The translations under genes were made by a program, and so were the position numbers. Under the pieces are notes generated by a model that saw only the letters and a program-made list of their open reading frames with translations, was not told the origin of the DNA and searched no databases. A stretch of DNA of 64,000 nt from ZC4RG20 sp036381515 (GTDB taxonomy: Bacteria > Pseudomonadota > Gammaproteobacteria > Steroidobacterales > Rariloculaceae), in NCBI GenBank assembly GCA_036381515.1, contig DASVCR010000072.1, positions 1-64,000 on the forward strand, in the 5' to 3' direction. Shown here one piece after another: positions 61,031-64,000 of the stretch. How positions within the stretch are numbered: position 1 is the first letter of the stretch; every line of letters begins with the position of its first letter.

Positions 61031-61079
61031 AAATGGTGTCTGACACGATTTTTCGCGTAAATGGTGTCTGACACGATTT
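61031..61079 (+). repeat. Two direct copies of a 21-bp palindromic repeat (AAATGGTGTCTGACACGATT)
   Basis: Copies at 61031-61051 and 61059-61079, 28 bases apart, identical. Each holds GTGTC-T-GACAC, a perfect palindrome around one T. This TGGTGTCTGACAC type is a common short interspersed repeat in several proteobacterial genomes and resembles REP elements. It lies in the gap between the divergent holin-like and AI-2E genes. Confidence 0.8.
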
Positions 61080-61158
61080 CGTCGTGGCACGGAACGTGCA
61101 GCGGGCGGTCGGCCGCCGCGCTCTGCGCGAAGCGGCTCAACCGATTCGAAGGTTCGTT

Positions 61159-63036
61159 ATGCCGGTCGCCGCTGCGCCTCGCGAAGGTCCTCGCTCGCTC
61201 TACGTCGCCGCCCGCCTCGTCAGCATCGCGATCGTCGTCGCGGCGCTCTGGGTCGGGCAGGTCGTGCTGATTCCGATCGCGCTCGCCGCGATCGTCACGT
61301 TCCTGATGAGCCCGCTCGTGACGCGCCTCGACCGGCTCGGCGTGCCGCGCGTGCTCGCCGTGCTCGTCGTGTCCGGTGCGGCCACCGGGGTGCTCGCGGG
61401 CGTCGGTTACCTCGTCGTCGGCCAGCTCGGTCAGCTCGCCGAGGAGCTGCCGGAGTACCGGGACAACATCCGCGCGAAGCTCGCGGACCTGCGCGAGCTG
61501 ACCCGCGGCGGAACGATCGAGCGCGTGCAGAGCACGATCCGCGATATCAGCGAGGACGTCGAGAGCGACGCCGCCGAGGAGCAGGGCGCGGACCGCGCCG
61601 CGGAGACTCCGGTCGAGCTCGACGAGCCCGTCCGCGTGCAGATCGAGGAGTCCCGGCAGATCCTCGGCGAAGCGGAGCGCTTGACGCCCGTCGCGAGCGC
61701 CGCCGCGACCGCCGGTCTCACGATGCTGCTGTCGATCTTCATGCTGATCAAGCGCGAGGACCTGCGCAACCGGCTCGTGAGCCTCGCCGGTCACACGTCG
61801 ATCGTCGTGACGACGAAGGCGTTCGCGGAAGCGGGGCAGCGCATCTCCCGCTATCTGCTGATGCAGTTCATCATCAACGCGACGATGGGGCTCGCCGTCG
61901 GCATCGGGCTCTATTTCATCGGCGTCCCGTATGCCGCGCTCTGGGGCCTGTCCGCCGCGGTGCTCCGCTACGTGCCGTACATCGGCCCGTGGATCGCCGC
62001 GCTGCTGCCGATCTCGGTCAGCCTGATCACCGCGCCCGGCTGGGAGCAGGTCGTGATCGTCATCACGATGTTCGTCGTGCTCGAGCTCTTGAGCAACAAC
62101 GTGATGGAGCCGCTGCTCTATGGGCAGAGCGTCGGGCTCTCGGCGATCGCGGTGATCGTCTCGGCGATCTTCTGGACGTGGATCTGGGGCCCGATCGGGC
62201 TCGTGCTCGCGACCCCGATGACGGCGTGCATCGTCGTGCTCGCGCGCTACGTGCCGGAGCTCGCGTTCATCGACCGGCTGATGAGCGAGGGCCCGGCGCT
62301 GAAGCCGCACCTGTCGCTCTATCAGCGGCTTCTCGCGCGCGACGAGGACGAGGCGGCGGACATCGTCGACGCGTACCGCGAATCGCACACGCTCGAGGAG
62401 ACGTGCGACGAGCTGCTGCTCGGCGCGCTGCTCGCGTTGAAGCGGGACCTCGCGGCCGATCGGATCCTGCGCGACGACGGCGACTTCGTCGCGAGCGCGC
62501 TCGACGAGCTCGTCGACGAGCTCGCCGACGCGGTCGCGGAGGAGGGCGCCGAGGCTCGCGACGGCGCCGCCGCGTCGGCGCGTCGACCGCTCGTGATCGG
62601 CCTCCCGGTCCGCGATCGCGTCGACGAGATCGCGCTCGAGCTGCTCGGCGTCCTGCTCAAAAAGGAGCCGTGCGAGCTCGACGTCGTCAGCGCGGAGGCG
62701 CTCGTCGGCGAGAAGATCGCCGAGGTCGAGACGCGGCGGCCGGCGGCCGTGTGCGTCGTGACGCTGCCGCCCGGAGACCTGACGGCGACTCGGCATGCCG
62801 CGAAGCGCCTGCGTGCGCGCGTGCCCGGCGTCGCCGTGATCGTCGGCCGGCTCGGCGGCGGCGCCGCGGCCGCGCGGAGCCGCCACCTGCTGCGCACGGC
62901 CGGTGTCCGCGACGTCGGCTTCAGCCTCGCCAAGCTCGCGGAGCTCCTCGGGCAGATCGTGCGCGAGGCGGCCCGCACGCCGGCCGAGGACGCGGTCGCC
63001 GGCGAGGGGACGCCGGAGCTCACGGCGGCGCGCTGA
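61159..63036 (+). CDS. AI-2E family (PerM-like) membrane transporter with extra C-terminal domain
   Basis: 625 residues from the ATG at 61159, preceded by GAAGG; the open frame before it runs into the repeat. Residues 15-380 are the AI-2E/PerM core: about eight helices, with YRDNIRAKLADLRELT, RYVPYIGPWIAALLPI and WGPIGLVLATPMTACIVVLA. Residues 480-610 form a separate alpha/beta domain (RPLVIGLPVRDRVDEIALEL, PCELDVVSAEALVGEKIAEV) that resembles a B12-binding-type Rossmann fold but lacks the DxHxxG cobalamin motif. Substrate of the family is debated. Confidence 0.85.
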   Translation: MPVAAAPREGPRSLYVAARLVSIAIVVAALWVGQVVLIPIALAAIVTFLMSPLVTRLDRLGVPRVLAVLVVSGAATGVLAGVGYLVVGQLGQLAEELPEYRDNIRAKLADLRELTRGGTIERVQSTIRDISEDVESDAAEEQGADRAAETPVELDEPVRVQIEESRQILGEAERLTPVASAAATAGLTMLLSIFMLIKREDLRNRLVSLAGHTSIVVTTKAFAEAGQRISRYLLMQFIINATMGLAVGIGLYFIGVPYAALWGLSAAVLRYVPYIGPWIAALLPISVSLITAPGWEQVVIVITMFVVLELLSNNVMEPLLYGQSVGLSAIAVIVSAIFWTWIWGPIGLVLATPMTACIVVLARYVPELAFIDRLMSEGPALKPHLSLYQRLLARDEDEAADIVDAYRESHTLEETCDELLLGALLALKRDLAADRILRDDGDFVASALDELVDELADAVAEEGAEARDGAAASARRPLVIGLPVRDRVDEIALELLGVLLKKEPCELDVVSAEALVGEKIAEVETRRPAAVCVVTLPPGDLTATRHAAKRLRARVPGVAVIVGRLGGGAAAARSRHLLRTAGVRDVGFSLAKLAELLGQIVREAARTPAEDAVAGEGTPELTAAR

Positions 63037-63060
63037 TGCGCCGCCGCGGCAACGCGCCGT

Positions 63061-63702
63061 TCAGCGCTTCAGCGACGGCGGCCCGGTGCGCCGGCACGCG
63101 ATATCGAGGCCGTGCCCGACGGACAGGAGCACCGCCTCCATGTCCGGCTTCGATCTGACGGCCGCGGCGTAGCGCGCGGTCGCTTCGCGCGCGCTCTCCG
63201 GATGGATCATGTTGTCGGCGACGATCACGCCGCCGTCCGCGAGCAGCGGATAGACGAGCTCGAAGCACGGCGCGTAGAGTTCCTTCCAGATGTCGATCAG
63301 CACGAGATCGACGGGACCCGGCTGATCGCGCAGCAGCTCGAGCGCATCCCCGAGGCGCCACTCGACGACGTTCGCGAGCCCGGCCTCGGCGATCCGCTCG
63401 CGCGCGTAGGCCTGCTTGCTCGCGACGCTGTCGTACGTGTAGAGCTTGCCGCCGGTCGCGCGTGCCGCGTCCGCGAGAAAGAGCGTCGAGAAGCCGTACG
63501 ACGTGCCGAGCTCGACGATCCGCGTCGCGCCGAGGCCGATCGCGAGCGAATGCAGGAAACGCGCGGCCGGCTCGCCGACCGCGAGCAGGAAGTCGTCTCG
63601 GTGGCGCGCAAACTCGTCGCGCGACAGCGCCGCGGCCCTGGCCGCCTCGTCCTCCATGCGCTTCTTGTAGATGCCGAGCACGCGCTCGAATGCCTGATCC
63701 AT
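63061..63702 (-). CDS. Class I O-methyltransferase (CCoAOMT-like)
   Basis: 213 residues. SAM-binding RIVELGTSYGFSTLFLADAA, then VDLVLIDIWKELYAPCFELV and GGVIVADNMIHPES, the metal-dependent catechol/caffeoyl-CoA O-methyltransferase layout with Asp and Asn at the metal site. Substrate unknown. It ends 24 bases after the AI-2E gene, converging on it. Confidence 0.85.
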   Translation of the reverse strand: MDQAFERVLGIYKKRMEDEAARAAALSRDEFARHRDDFLLAVGEPAARFLHSLAIGLGATRIVELGTSYGFSTLFLADAARATGGKLYTYDSVASKQAYARERIAEAGLANVVEWRLGDALELLRDQPGPVDLVLIDIWKELYAPCFELVYPLLADGGVIVADNMIHPESAREATARYAAAVRSKPDMEAVLLSVGHGLDIACRRTGPPSLKR

Positions 63703-63734
63703 CTTTTCGTCGACCTCCTGTGCGGGAAAACGCG

Positions 63735-64000
63735 TTATCGCGCGTCGCGCGCGCGCGGGCCCGCCGCCTCGCGGACCCGCATGATCAGCTCGAGTATGCG
63801 CTGCAGCGCACGCTGCAGGCGGCCGAGATCGCTGAACACGATGCTGAGCGTGTAGGTGCCGTTCTTCGCGCGCCGAATCGTGAGCTTCTCGCCGACCTCC
63901 TTCGCGAGCTGAATCTGCAGCCAGCGCGTCTGCAGGTCGATCCGCGTGCGGTCGTCGTCGCGCTCGGCCGGCGCGTCGAGCAGCGCCCGCACGGCCTTCT
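63735..64000 (-). CDS. C-terminal fragment of a protein cut by the right edge (ParB C-terminal-like?)
   Basis: The frame stays open to the window end, so only the last 88 residues are seen. RWLQIQLAKEVGEKLTIRRA, then KNGTYTLSIVFSDLGRLQRA, resembles the small dimerisation domain at the end of ParB proteins (basic strand then helix), but the 20-residue tail after it is not typical. It could equally be another small helix-strand domain. I would not name it without the rest. Confidence 0.4.
   Translation of the reverse strand, partial: KAVRALLDAPAERDDDRTRIDLQTRWLQIQLAKEVGEKLTIRRAKNGTYTLSIVFSDLGRLQRALQRILELIMRVREAAGPRARDAR

Overview
This window is GC-rich, protein-dense bacterial chromosome. Overlapping ATGA starts, good GGAGG-type ribosome sites and Sec, Tat and lipoprotein signals are common. 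A DUF3019 / RstA-RstB-like / MipA-OmpV block, outer-membrane barrels, DUF6152-type exported proteins and a PchF/PchC-type pair point to a gammaproteobacterium, possibly near the Steroidobacterales or Woeseiales. That placement is inference from gene content. I saw no rRNA, tRNA, CRISPR array, integrase or intact transposase.

Positions 1-7858 hold the right-hand part of an extracellular contractile injection system (eCIS, Afp/PVC-like) on the + strand. In order they are a tube/LysM adaptor cut by the window edge, a VgrG-like spike, a PAAR-like tip, a gp25 wedge, a baseplate-J wedge fused to a C-terminal Asp-box beta-propeller, a P2 gpI-like protein, then an Ig-TM-PASTA membrane protein and a small Cys-rich membrane-anchored or exported protein. 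Sheath, inner tube, tape measure and AAA+ ATPase are not in the window and would have to lie to the left or elsewhere. Converging on it (7877-12924, - strand) is a tight four-gene operon: a Tat-exported protein with an L,D-transpeptidase-like Cys motif and a peptidoglycan-binding tail, a large secreted trypsin-like protease, a membrane protein with an HEAVH motif, and a polytopic membrane protein. This is the part most likely to be an undescribed system.

13.4-19.7 kb: two divergent paralogous exported proteins, a DUF6152 / membrane / cytochrome b561 operon, a macB-type permease reduced to its two ends, a GlxA-like regulator and a divergent methyltransferase. 19.7-24.7 kb: an ankyrin protein, a repeat-rich non-coding stretch (21.6-22.15 kb), and a Tat protein / PchF-like flavoprotein / cytochrome c operon for oxidation of a 4-alkylphenol-type substrate. 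24.9-30.8 kb: small-molecule and stress enzymes (tandem GFA domains, GNAT, RibD-like reductase, exported MsrA, VOC) and a beta-propeller lipoprotein. 31.0-34.4 kb: the MipA / kinase / regulator / DUF3019 envelope-sensing block.

34.4-48.3 kb is metabolic and DNA-related: PhyH-type dioxygenase, Rieske-AIF reductase, SMP-30-like propeller, a wrecked ABC exporter, a beta-lactamase-fold esterase, GMC oxidoreductase, UdgX, a DksA/TraR-type zinc protein, a TIM-barrel protein, a two-VOC protein with a histone-H1-like tail, and ExoIII. 48.5-56.9 kb carries an HU-like protein, a CE15-SGNH fusion followed by a second SGNH hydrolase, an APH-type kinase, a beta-barrel, a CHRD protein and an aldehyde dehydrogenase. 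57-64 kb carries a DUF1835 protein sharing its N-terminal module with the ankyrin protein, membrane proteins, a lipoprotein, a holin-like protein, an AI-2E-family transporter with an extra C-terminal domain, an O-methyltransferase, and a fragment cut by the right edge.
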